64,000 nucleotides of DNA from Actinacidiphila acidipaludis (GTDB taxonomy: Bacteria; Actinomycetota; Actinomycetes; Streptomycetales; Streptomycetaceae), in assembly GCF_019890725.1 (NCBI RefSeq), contig NZ_JAINZZ010000012.1, forward strand, positions 62,001 through 126,000, written 5' to 3'. This document shows, piece by piece, positions 35,610 to 45,024 of the stretch (position 1 is its first letter; each line of letters begins with the position of its first letter). The translations under genes were made by a program, and so were the position numbers. The notes beneath the pieces are model-generated. The model did not search any database. It was given only the letters and a program-made list of their open reading frames with translations, and had not been told where the DNA came from.

Positions 35610-37327
35610 CCACGTACGCCGACCGGCCCTGGCTCAAGCACTTCACCGAGGAGCAGCAGCAGGACGTCGAGCATCCGCCGTCCGTGCTGCACGCCTTCCT
35701 CGCCGCCGCCGAGCGCATCCCGGACCACCCGGCGCTGCGCTACTTCGACGGGGTCCTCGGCTACGGCGAACTCGACGCCCTGTCCGACGGCCTGGCCCGG
35801 CACCTCGTCGCGCGCGGCTTCGCGCCCGGCGACCGGCTCGCGGTGATGCTGCAGAACGTGCCGCAGTTCGTCGTCGCGCTGCTCGCCGCCTGGCGGGCCG
35901 GGGGCGCCGTGATCCCGGTCAACCCCATGTACAAGCGGGGGGAGCTGGCGCACATCCTGCAGGACGCCGGGGCCGCGGCCATCGTGTGCTCGCGGGCCGC
36001 CTGGGAGGAGTACGTCCGGGAGACCGCGGCCGGCTCGCCGGTGCGGATCGCGCTGACGGCCTGCGAGTTCGACCTGCAGACCCGCGACGACCCGCGGGTG
36101 CTGACCGGCGCGCGCCGGCCGGCGAATGACGCGGCAGGTGGCGCGGCGGATGGCGCGGCGAAGGACGCGGCGGATGGCGCGGCCGACCGCGGCGGCGGTG
36201 CCGAGGACCTGCTGGCCGCCGCCCGGGCCGGCGGCCCGGCGTACGCCGCCGTGCTCCCCGCGGCGGACGACACCGCCCTGATCAGCTACACCTCGGGAAC
36301 CAGCGGCCGGCCCAAGGGCGCGCTCAACACGCACGGCAACATCTCCTTCAACGCCCACCGCCAGGTGCGCGTCCAGGGCCTGGACGACGACGCGGTGGTC
36401 TTCGCGCTCGCGCCGCTCTTCCACATCACCGGCATGGTCTGCCAGCTCTCCGCGGCGCTGGCCGGGGGCCACACGCTGGCGCTGGCGTACCGCTTCGAGC
36501 CCGGTGTGGTGCTGGACGCGTTCCGCGAGCACCGCCCGGCCTACACCGTCGGCCCCTCCACCGCCTTCATGGCGCTGCTGGCCCGGCCGGACGCGGACGC
36601 CGCGGACTTCGCGTCGTTCCGGCTGATCTCCTCGGGCGGCGCGCCGCTGCCGCCGGCCGTCGTCGAGGCGTTCCGGGCCCGCACCGGCGGGCTGTACCTG
36701 GCCAACGGCTACGGACTCACCGAGTGCACCGCGCCGTGCGCGAGCGTCCCGCCGGGCAGCGAGGCCCCGGTCGATCCGGCCTCGGGCACCCTCGCGGTGG
36801 GCGTGCCCGGCCCGGGCACGATGGTCCGCATCCTGGACGACACCGGCGCCGAGGTGCCCTTCGGCACGGCGGGGGAGATCGCGGTCAGCGGGCCGATGGT
36901 CGTCCCCGGCTACTGGAACCGGCCCGAGGAGTCGCAGGCCGCGCTGCCGGGCGGTGAACTGCTCACCGGAGACGTCGGGTTCATGGACGAGGACGGCTGG
37001 CTGTACGTCGTCGACCGCAAGAAGGACATGATCAACGCGTCCGGCTTCAAGGTGTGGCCGCGCGAGGTCGAGGACGTGCTCTACACCCACCCCGGCGTCC
37101 GCGAGGCGGCGGTCGTCGGCGTCCCCGACGCCTACCGCGGCGAGACGGTCAAGGCGTACGTGAGCCTGCGGCCCGGCGCGAGCGCCGATCCGGCCGAGAT
37201 CGTGGCGTACTGCAAGGAACGGCTGGCCGCGTACAAGTACCCGCGCGAGGTGGAGGTGCTCGGCGAACTGCCGAAGACCGCCACCGGCAAGATCCTGCGG
37301 CGGGAACTGAGGGCCACGGCCGGATAG
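35606..37327 (+). CDS. Acyl-CoA synthetase (AMP-forming)
   Basis: A 573-residue ANL-superfamily enzyme. The P-loop-like motif is YTSGTSGRPKGAL, the adenylate motif is NGYGLTEC, and the C-terminal motifs are GELLTGDVGFMDEDGWLYVV, DRKKDMINASGFKV and LPKTATGKILRR with the catalytic Lys. It activates a fatty or aromatic acid to its CoA thioester. Just before the first core motif there is an unusual Ala/Asp/Gly-rich insert (about residues 172-197) coded by 12-nt repeats. The ATG overlaps the SDR stop (ATGA), indicating coupling. Confidence 0.93.
   Translation: MTTYADRPWLKHFTEEQQQDVEHPPSVLHAFLAAAERIPDHPALRYFDGVLGYGELDALSDGLARHLVARGFAPGDRLAVMLQNVPQFVVALLAAWRAGGAVIPVNPMYKRGELAHILQDAGAAAIVCSRAAWEEYVRETAAGSPVRIALTACEFDLQTRDDPRVLTGARRPANDAAGGAADGAAKDAADGAADRGGGAEDLLAAARAGGPAYAAVLPAADDTALISYTSGTSGRPKGALNTHGNISFNAHRQVRVQGLDDDAVVFALAPLFHITGMVCQLSAALAGGHTLALAYRFEPGVVLDAFREHRPAYTVGPSTAFMALLARPDADAADFASFRLISSGGAPLPPAVVEAFRARTGGLYLANGYGLTECTAPCASVPPGSEAPVDPASGTLAVGVPGPGTMVRILDDTGAEVPFGTAGEIAVSGPMVVPGYWNRPEESQAALPGGELLTGDVGFMDEDGWLYVVDRKKDMINASGFKVWPREVEDVLYTHPGVREAAVVGVPDAYRGETVKAYVSLRPGASADPAEIVAYCKERLAAYKYPREVEVLGELPKTATGKILRRELRATAG
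36127..36188 (+). repeat. 12-nt tandem repeats inside the acyl-CoA synthetase gene
   Basis: Degenerate copies of GGCGCGGCGGAT follow one another in frame and code for an AADGA-like, Ala/Asp/Gly/Lys-rich segment. It lies between the N-terminal subdomain and the ATP-binding motif, probably as a surface loop. Confidence 0.7.
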
Positions 37328-37389
37328 GGTCCATACCGGTCGGAACGCCGGCGGGTACCGAGCCGGCGGGCGGGAAGAGAGGGCAGGTC

Positions 37390-38010
37390 ATGGCACGCAA
37401 CGCGACGAGTGCGGGCGGCGGCACGGGAACGGGCGCGGGCGCCGCGGTCCCCGAGCGGCTGCTCGCCGAGGCCACCCGGCTCTTCGCCGAACGCGGGTAC
37501 GACCGCACCTCCGTCCAGGAGATCGTCGAGGCGGCGGGCGTCACCAAGGGCGCGCTCTACCACTACTTCGGCTCCAAGGACGATCTGCTCCACGAGATCT
37601 ACGGACGGGTGCTGCGGCTGCAGACCGAGCGCCTGGACGCGATCGTCGCGCGGGACACCGACGTCCGGGGGCGGCTCGCCGAGGCCGCCGCGGACGTGGT
37701 GGTCACCAGCATCCAGAACCTGGACGACACCAAGATCTTCTTCCGTTCCATGCACCAGCTCAGCCCGGAGAAGCAGAAGGCGGTGCGGGCCGAACGCCGC
37801 CGCTACCACGAGACGTTCCGCTCGCTGATCGAGGAGGGCCAGCGCGACGGCCACTTCCGGCCGGAGCTGCGGCCCGATCTCGTCGTGGACTTCTTCTTCG
37901 GTTCGGTGCACCACCTCGGCACCTGGTACCGGGCGGACGGTCCGCTGTCGGCGGACCAGGTCGCCACCGAGTTCTCCGACCTGCTGCTGCACTCGGTGCA
38001 GCGGCCCTGA
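37390..38010 (+). CDS. TetR-family regulator within the SDR operon
   Basis: A 206-residue protein: HTH AERGYDRTSVQEIVEAAGVT, then KGALYHYFGSKDDLLHEIYG, with a C-terminal domain (VVVTSIQNLDDTKIFFRSMH) of the TetR_C_17/KstR2-like type, a group that often senses acyl-CoA. Its place inside the operon and the ACCGAC...GTATG sites at 34666 and 43374 make it a candidate repressor of both this operon and the acyl-CoA dehydrogenase/phosphotransferase unit. This link is inferred. Confidence 0.9.
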   Translation: MARNATSAGGGTGTGAGAAVPERLLAEATRLFAERGYDRTSVQEIVEAAGVTKGALYHYFGSKDDLLHEIYGRVLRLQTERLDAIVARDTDVRGRLAEAAADVVVTSIQNLDDTKIFFRSMHQLSPEKQKAVRAERRRYHETFRSLIEEGQRDGHFRPELRPDLVVDFFFGSVHHLGTWYRADGPLSADQVATEFSDLLLHSVQRP

Positions 38011-38029
38011 CCCACCTGGGAGTCCCGAC

Positions 38030-39013
38030 GTGAAGGCATGGCGCGTGCACGAGAACGGGGAGCCGCGCGAGGTGATGCGCCTCGACGAGATCCCCACCCC
38101 CGAGCCCGGCCCCGGCGAGGTGCTGCTGCGGGTCCGCGCCGCCAATGTGAACTTCCCCGACGCCATGCTGTGCCGCGGCGAGTACCAGGTCCGGCCGCCG
38201 CTGCCGTTCACGCCCGGTGTCGAGCTGTGCGGGGAGGTCGTCGCCCTGGGCGAGGGCGTCACCGGACCGGAGCCCGGGACCCGGGTGCTCGGGCCGGCGG
38301 CGCTGCCCGGCGGGGCGTTCGCCGAGTTCGCGGTCGTACCGGCCGCGGGCGTGTTCCCGGCGCCGGGGGCCCTGGACGACGCGGAGGCCGCGGCCCTGCA
38401 CATCGGGTACCAGACGGGCTGGTTCGGGCTGCACCGCAGGGCCGCACTGCGCCCCGGCGAGACGCTGCTGGTGCACGCGGCGGCGGGCGGTGTGGGCAGT
38501 GCGGCCGTCCAGCTCGGCAAGGCCGCGGGGGCGACGGTGATCGGCGTCGTCGGCGGGTCCGAGAAGGTGAAGGCCGCGCAGGACCTCGGCGCGGACCTGG
38601 TGGTCGACCGGCACCGCGAGGACTTCGTGGCGATCGTGAAGGAGGCGACCTCCGGGCGCGGCGCGAACGTCGTGTACGACCCGGTGGGCGGCGACTCCTA
38701 CACCCGGTCCACCAAGTGCATCGCCTTCGAGGGCCGGATCGTGGTGGTGGGCTTCACCAGCGGCACGATTCCCGCGCCCGGCCTCAACCACGCGCTGGTG
38801 AAGAACTACTCGGTCCTCGGGCTGCACTGGGGGCTGTACAACCGCCACGACCCGGTGGCCGTACACGCCGCCCACGAGGAGCTGAGCCGGCTGGCGGCGG
38901 AGGGGGTCGTGAAGCCGTTCGTCAGCGAGAGGTTGCCGCTATCCGGGGCGGGGGACGCCGTCCAGCGCGTCGCCGACGGCACGACCATGGGCCGCCTCAC
39001 CATCACCCCCTGA
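38030..39013 (+). CDS. NADPH:quinone oxidoreductase-family (MDR) protein
   Basis: A 327-residue zinc-independent MDR enzyme. ANVNFPDAMLCRGEYQ and the PGVELCGEV region fit the quinone-reductase/enoyl-reductase family; the Rossmann motif is VHAAAGGVGSAAVQLGKAAG. The structural-zinc Cys lobe is missing, as expected. The GTG start lies 19 nt after the tetR stop with GGGAG upstream. In this operon it may reduce an enoyl-CoA or quinone formed during acid catabolism. Confidence 0.92.
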   Translation: MKAWRVHENGEPREVMRLDEIPTPEPGPGEVLLRVRAANVNFPDAMLCRGEYQVRPPLPFTPGVELCGEVVALGEGVTGPEPGTRVLGPAALPGGAFAEFAVVPAAGVFPAPGALDDAEAAALHIGYQTGWFGLHRRAALRPGETLLVHAAAGGVGSAAVQLGKAAGATVIGVVGGSEKVKAAQDLGADLVVDRHREDFVAIVKEATSGRGANVVYDPVGGDSYTRSTKCIAFEGRIVVVGFTSGTIPAPGLNHALVKNYSVLGLHWGLYNRHDPVAVHAAHEELSRLAAEGVVKPFVSERLPLSGAGDAVQRVADGTTMGRLTITP

Positions 39014-39396
39014 CCCCTCGCCAGGGTCCGCCCTACCCGGGCAGCGTTTCGCCCTGCTCGGGCAGCGGTTCGCTCTGTTCGGGCAGAGGGCAACCCTTCG
39101 GGGGCGCGGGGTCCCCCAGGCTTCGCCCGGGAGGTGCCCCCAACGCGAGCAACCGGTCACCGGCCGGTGGTTGGAGAACCGACGAAATGAGACTCCTGGG
39201 GTGACGGAACGCGAGGGCCGGCGCGGGCGCTCTGAGGTCAACACCTGCCGTCGGTTGGTCGTCGCCACAGGGGACTGATCCTCCGTGAGTGACGTGGGTC
39301 ACATTCTGTGGGGTCGTGCAGTCGATCGTGGTGGCCGATCGTCAGTAGGGCGAGCACACACCAGGAGGAACGTATGAGTGCGTCGGCGGCCCGCAG
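39014..39396 (+). other. Intergenic region with short tandem repeats and a 20-nt boundary repeat
   Basis: Three copies of a 20-21 nt unit containing CGGGCAG (about 39030-39090) are followed by a G/C-rich patch around 39095-39140 that resembles dispersed Streptomyces repeats. At 39235-39254 lies one copy of a 20-nt sequence that recurs at 40795-40814. The sigma factor promoter and an 8-residue leader ORF (39374-39400) are at the right end. There is no other gene-like frame. Confidence 0.55.
39235..39254 (+). repeat. Left copy of a 20-nt direct repeat flanking the sigma/PASTA pair
   Basis: AGGTCAACACCTGCCGTCGG matches AGGTCAACACGTTCCGTCGG at 40795-40814 at 18 of 20 positions, in the same orientation, 1560 nt apart. 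It contains the small inverted repeat AGGT-CAAC-ACCT. Confidence 0.6.
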
Positions 39397-39400
39397 GTGA
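39374..39400 (+). CDS. Possible 8-residue leader peptide before the sigma factor gene
   Basis: The ATG at 39374 follows a near-perfect ribosome binding site (AGGAGGAA). It encodes MSASAARR and stops at TGA 39398-39400, overlapping the sigma factor's GTG start as GTGA. The strong site therefore serves the mini-ORF, and the sigma factor would be read by re-initiation. A frameshift that separated a former start from the gene is the alternative. Confidence 0.42.
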   Translation: MSASAARR

Positions 39401-39957
39401 TACCTCGCTGGCGGGAGCGTGACCAGGTTGAGCGGATCGACTTCGGTGAGTTCGTGGCGTTGAGGTCGGGCGCGTTGTTCCGTACGGCTTTCTTGTTGAC
39501 CGGTAGCCGGGAGGTGGCGGAGGACCTCGTCCAGGAGTCGCTGGAGAAGGCTTATCGGCGCTGGCAGCGGGTGTGTGCCACAGACTCGCCGGAGGCCTAT
39601 TTGCGTCGGATGGTGGTGAACGCCGCCAACGACCGATGGCGTCGGCAGCGCCGCATCGGCGAGCGGATCGAGTTCGTCGATCAGGCCGCATCCGGCGACC
39701 CGTACGCGCTAATCGACCTGCGTGAGGACCTGGTCCGGGCCCTGCAGCTCCTGCCCATCGGTATGCGCACCGTGGTGGTCCTGCGCTACCTCCACGACAT
39801 GGACGACCGACAGGTCGCCGAAATGCTGGGCGTCTCGCCGGGCACCGTGCAGTCACAGCTGTGCCGCGCGCTCGCCAAACTGCGCACCGCACAGGAGAGC
39901 CCAAGTCCGCCGAAGGACAGGCGGGGCGCACAACCCTCCGCCTCCTTCCACTCCTAA
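39397..39957 (+). CDS. ECF sigma factor, SigE-family (SACE type)
   Basis: A 186-residue sigma factor. Region 2 reads LFRTAFLLTGSREVAEDLVQ with SLEKAYRRW; region 4 contains VVVLRYLHDMDDRQVAEMLG followed by SPGTVQSQLCRALAKL. The short form without extra domains and its pairing with a membrane protein match the SigE-family ECFs of actinobacteria. Codon use here is visibly less GC-rich in third positions than in neighbouring genes (several TTG, GCT and CGT). The GTG start overlaps a mini-ORF. The adjacent PASTA membrane protein is the likely regulator. Confidence 0.92.
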   Translation: MIPRWRERDQVERIDFGEFVALRSGALFRTAFLLTGSREVAEDLVQESLEKAYRRWQRVCATDSPEAYLRRMVVNAANDRWRRQRRIGERIEFVDQAASGDPYALIDLREDLVRALQLLPIGMRTVVVLRYLHDMDDRQVAEMLGVSPGTVQSQLCRALAKLRTAQESPSPPKDRRGAQPSASFHS

Positions 39958-39962
39958 GGCAC

Positions 39963-40595
39963 GTGACGACCGTGAACTTCCCCAGCCACCCCGACCACCG
40001 CGCAGGGCGCCGTGGCCCCCTGCCGGACACCGAAATCGAAAGGACACTGATCCAGGCGATGGACCACTACGGCCGCTCCACACCAGCACCATCCTTTGAC
40101 TCCGGCGCCATACGACGCCGCACTCGCCGCCGCCGGGTCACCCTCGCACTCACCGCCTCCGCTGCGGTACTGGCCGCCGCCGCGGGGCTGGTCGCCACCC
40201 TCGACTCGTCGCCCTCGAAGCCGGCTGACGTAGCTGCAGCACCGATCTCCCACCAGGGATCACTGGCCCCCTCCGCCTCCCCGACCTCCGGATTCGCCCA
40301 GCCCGGGGCGTCTGCATCCGACGACCCCCGCAAGACCGTCACCGTGCCCGACCTGATCGGCATGAACCAGACGACAGCCACCCACGCGCTCGCCGCTGCC
40401 GGCCTGAACGTCTCCGTCGGCGCCATCACCGAGCCGTATTCCCCTGAGGCTTTCCGCTCCGAGCATCCAACCCACGCGGACCTGGTCGGCAAGAACGGAC
40501 TGATCGCTCCGGGGACGATCACCCGAACCTCCCCAGTTGCAGGCACCCGTGCCGCGCCAGGCGACTACGTCACCATCCTCATCGTCCACGAATGA
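39963..40595 (+). CDS. Single-pass membrane protein with a C-terminal PASTA domain (putative anti-sigma partner)
   Basis: A 210-residue protein that starts 5 nt after the sigma factor. Residues 1-55 are cytoplasmic and basic (AIRRRTRRRR), residues about 59-80 form one membrane segment (LALTASAAVLAAAAGLVATL), a Ser/Pro linker follows, and residues about 125-210 form an extracellular PASTA domain (VTVPDLIGMNQTTATHALAA ... SPVAGTRAAPGDYV). PASTA domains bind peptidoglycan or beta-lactams in PknB-type kinases. A membrane-anchored N-terminus plus an external wall sensor next to an ECF sigma factor suggests an anti-sigma role, though no zinc-type anti-sigma motif is seen. Confidence 0.82.
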   Translation: MTTVNFPSHPDHRAGRRGPLPDTEIERTLIQAMDHYGRSTPAPSFDSGAIRRRTRRRRVTLALTASAAVLAAAAGLVATLDSSPSKPADVAAAPISHQGSLAPSASPTSGFAQPGASASDDPRKTVTVPDLIGMNQTTATHALAAAGLNVSVGAITEPYSPEAFRSEHPTHADLVGKNGLIAPGTITRTSPVAGTRAAPGDYVTILIVHE

Positions 40596-41091
40596 GGGCA
40601 CCGGCCCACGTACGAGCCTCAACCGCCCACGGCCACTCTTGAACTCCCGGCCTTCGGACCGCCACCGCACCTCCGCCAAGGGCGTGACCGAACGCATCTA
40701 CGCGGCCTGACCGGCCGAGAACCCAGTCAGCTCATCGAGGGAAACACGGCATTCCCTCCCGGGACCACACGTCCGCCAAGACCCACGTTTCGGCAGGTCA
40801 ACACGTTCCGTCGGCAGCCCTGGTTCGGAACGGACCGAACAGCCCCTTTGGGGCGGCAGACGGAGTGCGACGCCGTCGTGGCTGGTCGCGCAGTTCCCCG
40901 CGCCCCTGATGGTGACCGTCGCCCGCACAGGGCGAACCCTCCGCCGGCAGAGGTGAACGCCCGCCCGGGGGAGGCGGACCGCCCGCCGGTAGAGGTGAAC
41001 CGCCCCGGCCCCGGGCAGGGCGCATCCCCCCGCCCGGGAGGGCGAACCCCTGCCCGGGTGGAGGGCAACGTCGGAGGGTGCGGGCCGGCCG
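40596..41091 (+). other. Repeat-rich intergenic region
   Basis: There is no gene. It holds the right 20-nt boundary repeat (40795-40814), a small hairpin GCCCC-TTT-GGGGC (about 40844-40856), a stretch around 40876-40912 with TGGTCGCGCAGTTCCCCGCG that is a widespread Streptomyces intergenic repeat, and a run of degenerate repeats containing CCCGGG and GAGGTGAAC (about 40925-41065) before the end of the convergent acyl-CoA dehydrogenase gene. Confidence 0.6.
40795..40814 (+). repeat. Right copy of the 20-nt direct repeat flanking the sigma/PASTA pair
   Basis: AGGTCAACACGTTCCGTCGG repeats the sequence at 39235-39254 with two mismatches, in the same orientation. Confidence 0.6.
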
Positions 41092-42306
<1,215 letters not shown>

Positions 42307-42311
42307 ACGGG

Positions 42312-43361
42312 TCAGCCCTCCTGCGGGTGCGGCGGCCGGACGCCCTGGAGCCGGTCGAGGCCGCGCTCGATGAACACGGGGACGACGGCGCCGATCCGGT
42401 CGAAGCCGGCTCCGAGCGTCTGGCCGAGGGTCCACCGGTAGTGGATGCCCTCGAGGATCACGGCGAGCTTGAAGTACGCGAAAGCGGTGTACCAGTCGAC
42501 GGCGGAGACGTCGCGGCCCGAGCGCCGGGCGTACCGTTCCACGACCTCCTCGGGCGTCGGGTGACCCGGCGCGCCGCCGGGCGTGGGCACCGGGAAGTCC
42601 GGGATGTCGTGCTGCTCGCCGTACATGACCAGCAGGCCGATGTCGGTGAGCGGGTCGCCGAGGGTGGACATCTCCCAGTCCAGGACGGCGGTCAGCCGGT
42701 CGGAGCCGTCGAACAGGACGTTGTCCAGGCGGTAGTCGCCGTGGACGACGGCCGGTGCGGGGGATACCGGGAGCTTGCGCCCGAGTGCGGCGTGCAGCTC
42801 GTCGATGCCCGGCAGATCGCGGCTGCGGGACGCGTCGAGCTGCTTGGCGAACCGCCGGAGCTGCCGGTCGAGGAAGCCCTCGGGCCGCCCGAAGCCGGCG
42901 AGGCCGACCTCGGCGGGGTCCACCGCGTGCAGGTCGACGAGGGTGTCGACCAGGGTGAGGGCGACGGCGCGAGTGCGGTCGGGACCGAGCGCCGCGAGCT
43001 GCGGCTCGGTGCGGTAGGGCGTCCCGGGCACGCACTCCATGACGTAGAAGGGAGCGCCGATCACCTCGGTGTCCTCGCACAGCAGGACGGTCTCCGGCAC
43101 GGGCACCGGCGTGGGCGCCAGGGCGCTGATCACCCGGTGCTCGCGGGCCATGTCGTGCGCGGTGGCCAGCACATGGCCGAGCGGCGGACGCCGCACCACC
43201 CATTCCGTGGTGCCGTCGGTGACGCGGTAGGTGAGGTTGGACCGGCCCCCCTCGATGCGCTGGGCGCTCAGCTCACCGGACACCAGGCCGGGCCTTTCGA
43301 GGTCGAGGTGCTGCCGCAGCCGGCCCAGGTCCAGACCCCGCGGGGCGTCGGTATCACTCAT
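42312..43361 (-). CDS. APH-family phosphotransferase (ACAD11 N-terminal-like)
   Basis: A 349-residue kinase-like protein. The APH catalytic loop is [14 protein letters not shown] and the metal-binding motif is [16 protein letters not shown]; the N-terminal lobe has [10 protein letters not shown]. It resembles the kinase part of ACAD11, which phosphorylates 4-hydroxyacyl-CoAs for later elimination. Pairing with the downstream acyl-CoA dehydrogenase strongly supports hydroxy-fatty-acid catabolism rather than antibiotic resistance. The start at 43361 is just downstream of the inverted repeat at 43374-43390. Confidence 0.92.
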   Translation of the reverse strand: MSDTDAPRGLDLGRLRQHLDLERPGLVSGELSAQRIEGGRSNLTYRVTDGTTEWVVRRPPLGHVLATAHDMAREHRVISALAPTPVPVPETVLLCEDTEVIGAPFYVMECVPGTPYRTEPQLAALGPDRTRAVALTLVDTLVDLHAVDPAEVGLAGFGRPEGFLDRQLRRFAKQLDASRSRDLPGIDELHAALGRKLPVSPAPAVVHGDYRLDNVLFDGSDRLTAVLDWEMSTLGDPLTDIGLLVMYGEQHDIPDFPVPTPGGAPGHPTPEEVVERYARRSGRDVSAVDWYTAFAYFKLAVILEGIHYRWTLGQTLGAGFDRIGAVVPVFIERGLDRLQGVRPPHPQEG

Positions 43362-43373
43362 GCGGGCAATCGT

Positions 43374-43390
43374 ACCGACTGGTCGGTATG
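43374..43390. promoter_or_regulatory. TetR-type palindrome upstream of the phosphotransferase/acyl-CoA dehydrogenase operon
   Basis: ACCGACTGGTCGGTATG contains the perfect inverted repeat TACCGAC-TG-GTCGGTA (with the preceding T). It lies 13 nt upstream of the phosphotransferase ATG and resembles the site at 34666-34682. Confidence 0.72.
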
Positions 43391-43555
43391 CCGTCCAGTT
43401 CCCCCGCGCCGGGCGCGCCCGGTCCGATGTGCGGGCGGTGGGGCCGGGTGGCCGGTGGGCCGGTCGCCCGAGGGGCCGGGCGGAGCCGGCCGGGTGACCT
43501 CGGGGAAGGCCGCGTTGACGGCCGCGGGCGGTCCCGCCTACCCTCAGTTTTATGG

Positions 43556-43570
43556 GTGAACAGTATTCAC
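43556..43570. promoter_or_regulatory. Inverted repeat at the gudD start region
   Basis: GTGAA-CAGTA-TTCAC is a 5+5+5 inverted repeat between two candidate ATG codons (43552 and 43573). TGAA-N5-TTCA resembles IclR- or GntR-type operators. Its location favours the downstream ATG as the true gudD start. Confidence 0.5.
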
Positions 43571-43572
43571 AT

Positions 43573-44910
43573 ATGCAGACGGCGCCGACGGATTCCGCGG
43601 TTCCGGGGACGGAAGCCGCCGCAGGGCCGCTCGCCGTCGCCGAGGTACGGCTCACTCCCATCCTGATCGCCGACCCGCCGCTGCTCAACACCCAGGGGGT
43701 CCACCAGCCCTACACCCCCCGGCTCATCATCGAGGTCGTCACCGCCGACGGGACCACCGGGGTCGGTGAGACCTACGGTGACACGCGGTACCTCGACCTG
43801 GCCGCACCGCTGGCCAAGGCCCTTCCCGGGCACGCGGTCAGCGACCTGAACGGCCTGTTCACCCTCGCCGAGCAGGTGTGCGGCGATCCCGCCGAGGTGT
43901 CGGACTCCGTCGACGTCGGCGGGCTGCGCGGCGTGCAGACCGCCGACAAGCTCCGGCTGTCGGTCATCTCCGGCTTCGAGGTGGCCTGCCTGGACGCCCT
44001 CGGCAAGGCGACCGGCCTGCCGGTGCACGCGCTGCTCGGCGGCAAGGTCCGCGACACCGTGGACTACAGCGCCTACCTCTTCTACCGCTACGCCGAGCAC
44101 CCCCAGGGACAGGGCGAGGCCGACGACTGGGGGGCCGCCCTCGACCCCGCGGGCGTGGTCGCCCAGGCGCGCCGCTTCGCCGACCAGTACGGCTTCGGCT
44201 CGTTCAAGCTCAAGGGCGGGGTGTTCCCGCCCGAGCAGGAGATCGAGGCGATCCGCGCACTGGCCGCCGCGTTCCCCGGCCGCCCGCTGCGCCTGGACCC
44301 CAACGGCGCCTGGTCGGTGGAGACCTCGCTGACCGTCGCCCGTGAACTGGCCGACGTGCTGGAGTACCTGGAGGACCCGGCCAGCTCCACCGAGCGGATG
44401 GCCCAGGTCGCGGCCGGCACCGAGGTGCCGCTGGCCACCAACATGTGCGTGACCACCGTGCGGGAGATCGAGGAGGCCTTCCGCCGGGGCGCGGTGCAGG
44501 TTGTGCTCTCCGACCATCACTACTGGGGCGGTCTGCGCAGGACCCAGCAGCTCGCGGCGATCTGCCAGGCGTTCGGCGTGGGGCTGTCGATGCACTCCAA
44601 CACCCACCTGGGCATCAGCCTCGCCGCCATGACGCACGTCGCGGCGACCGTGCCGAACCTCGACTACGCCTGCGACTCGCACTACCCGTGGCAGACCGAG
44701 GACGTCATCACCGAGCGGCATGTGTTCACCGGTGGCGCGCTCACCGTCTCCGACCGCCCCGGCCTCGGCGTCGAGCTGGACCGCGCCGCCCTCCACACGC
44801 TGCACCGGCGCTGGCTGGACGACGACGGCGCCATGCGCGACCGCGACGACGCGGCCGCCATGCGCAAGGCCGACCCGGACTGGCGGACCCCGGCGGTTCC
44901 GCGCTGGTGA
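43573..44910 (+). CDS. gudD: Glucarate dehydratase (enolase superfamily)
   Basis: A 445-residue protein matching the usual length of GudD. PRLIIEVVTADGTTGVGETY lies in the capping domain; FGSFKLKGG carries the Lys pair, LDPNGAW a metal-binding Asp, VVLSDHHYWGG a further acidic metal ligand, and MHSNTHLGISLAA the catalytic His. It dehydrates D-glucarate (or L-idarate) to 5-keto-4-deoxyglucarate. ATG 43573 is preferred since an inverted repeat covers 43556-43570; ATG 43552 remains possible. The next steps (kdgD or garL) are not in the window. Confidence 0.93.
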   Translation: MQTAPTDSAVPGTEAAAGPLAVAEVRLTPILIADPPLLNTQGVHQPYTPRLIIEVVTADGTTGVGETYGDTRYLDLAAPLAKALPGHAVSDLNGLFTLAEQVCGDPAEVSDSVDVGGLRGVQTADKLRLSVISGFEVACLDALGKATGLPVHALLGGKVRDTVDYSAYLFYRYAEHPQGQGEADDWGAALDPAGVVAQARRFADQYGFGSFKLKGGVFPPEQEIEAIRALAAAFPGRPLRLDPNGAWSVETSLTVARELADVLEYLEDPASSTERMAQVAAGTEVPLATNMCVTTVREIEEAFRRGAVQVVLSDHHYWGGLRRTQQLAAICQAFGVGLSMHSNTHLGISLAAMTHVAATVPNLDYACDSHYPWQTEDVITERHVFTGGALTVSDRPGLGVELDRAALHTLHRRWLDDDGAMRDRDDAAAMRKADPDWRTPAVPRW

Positions 44911-44926
44911 CGCCGTCCCGCGACCG

Positions 44927-44975
44927 CGAAGGGCGGGGCGCGACCGTACCTGACACGGTCGCGCCCCGCCCTTCG
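44927..44975. terminator. Bidirectional rho-independent-type terminator
   Basis: A perfect 21-nt inverted repeat (44927-44947 and 44955-44975) with a 7-nt loop lies between the convergent ends of gudD and the gluconate permease gene. The key strand is CGAAGGGCGGGGCGCGACC. It is the strongest hairpin I found in the window. Confidence 0.88.
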
Positions 44976-45024
44976 TGTATGCCCCGGGCCGCGCCCGGCG
45001 GCCCGGCGGCGTCACCCGGACGGT

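Noticed and set aside
42312-43361. Aminoglycoside phosphotransferase resistance gene
   Set aside because: Although the fold is APH, the neighbouring ACAD10/11-like dehydrogenase and shared operon point to acyl-CoA metabolism.
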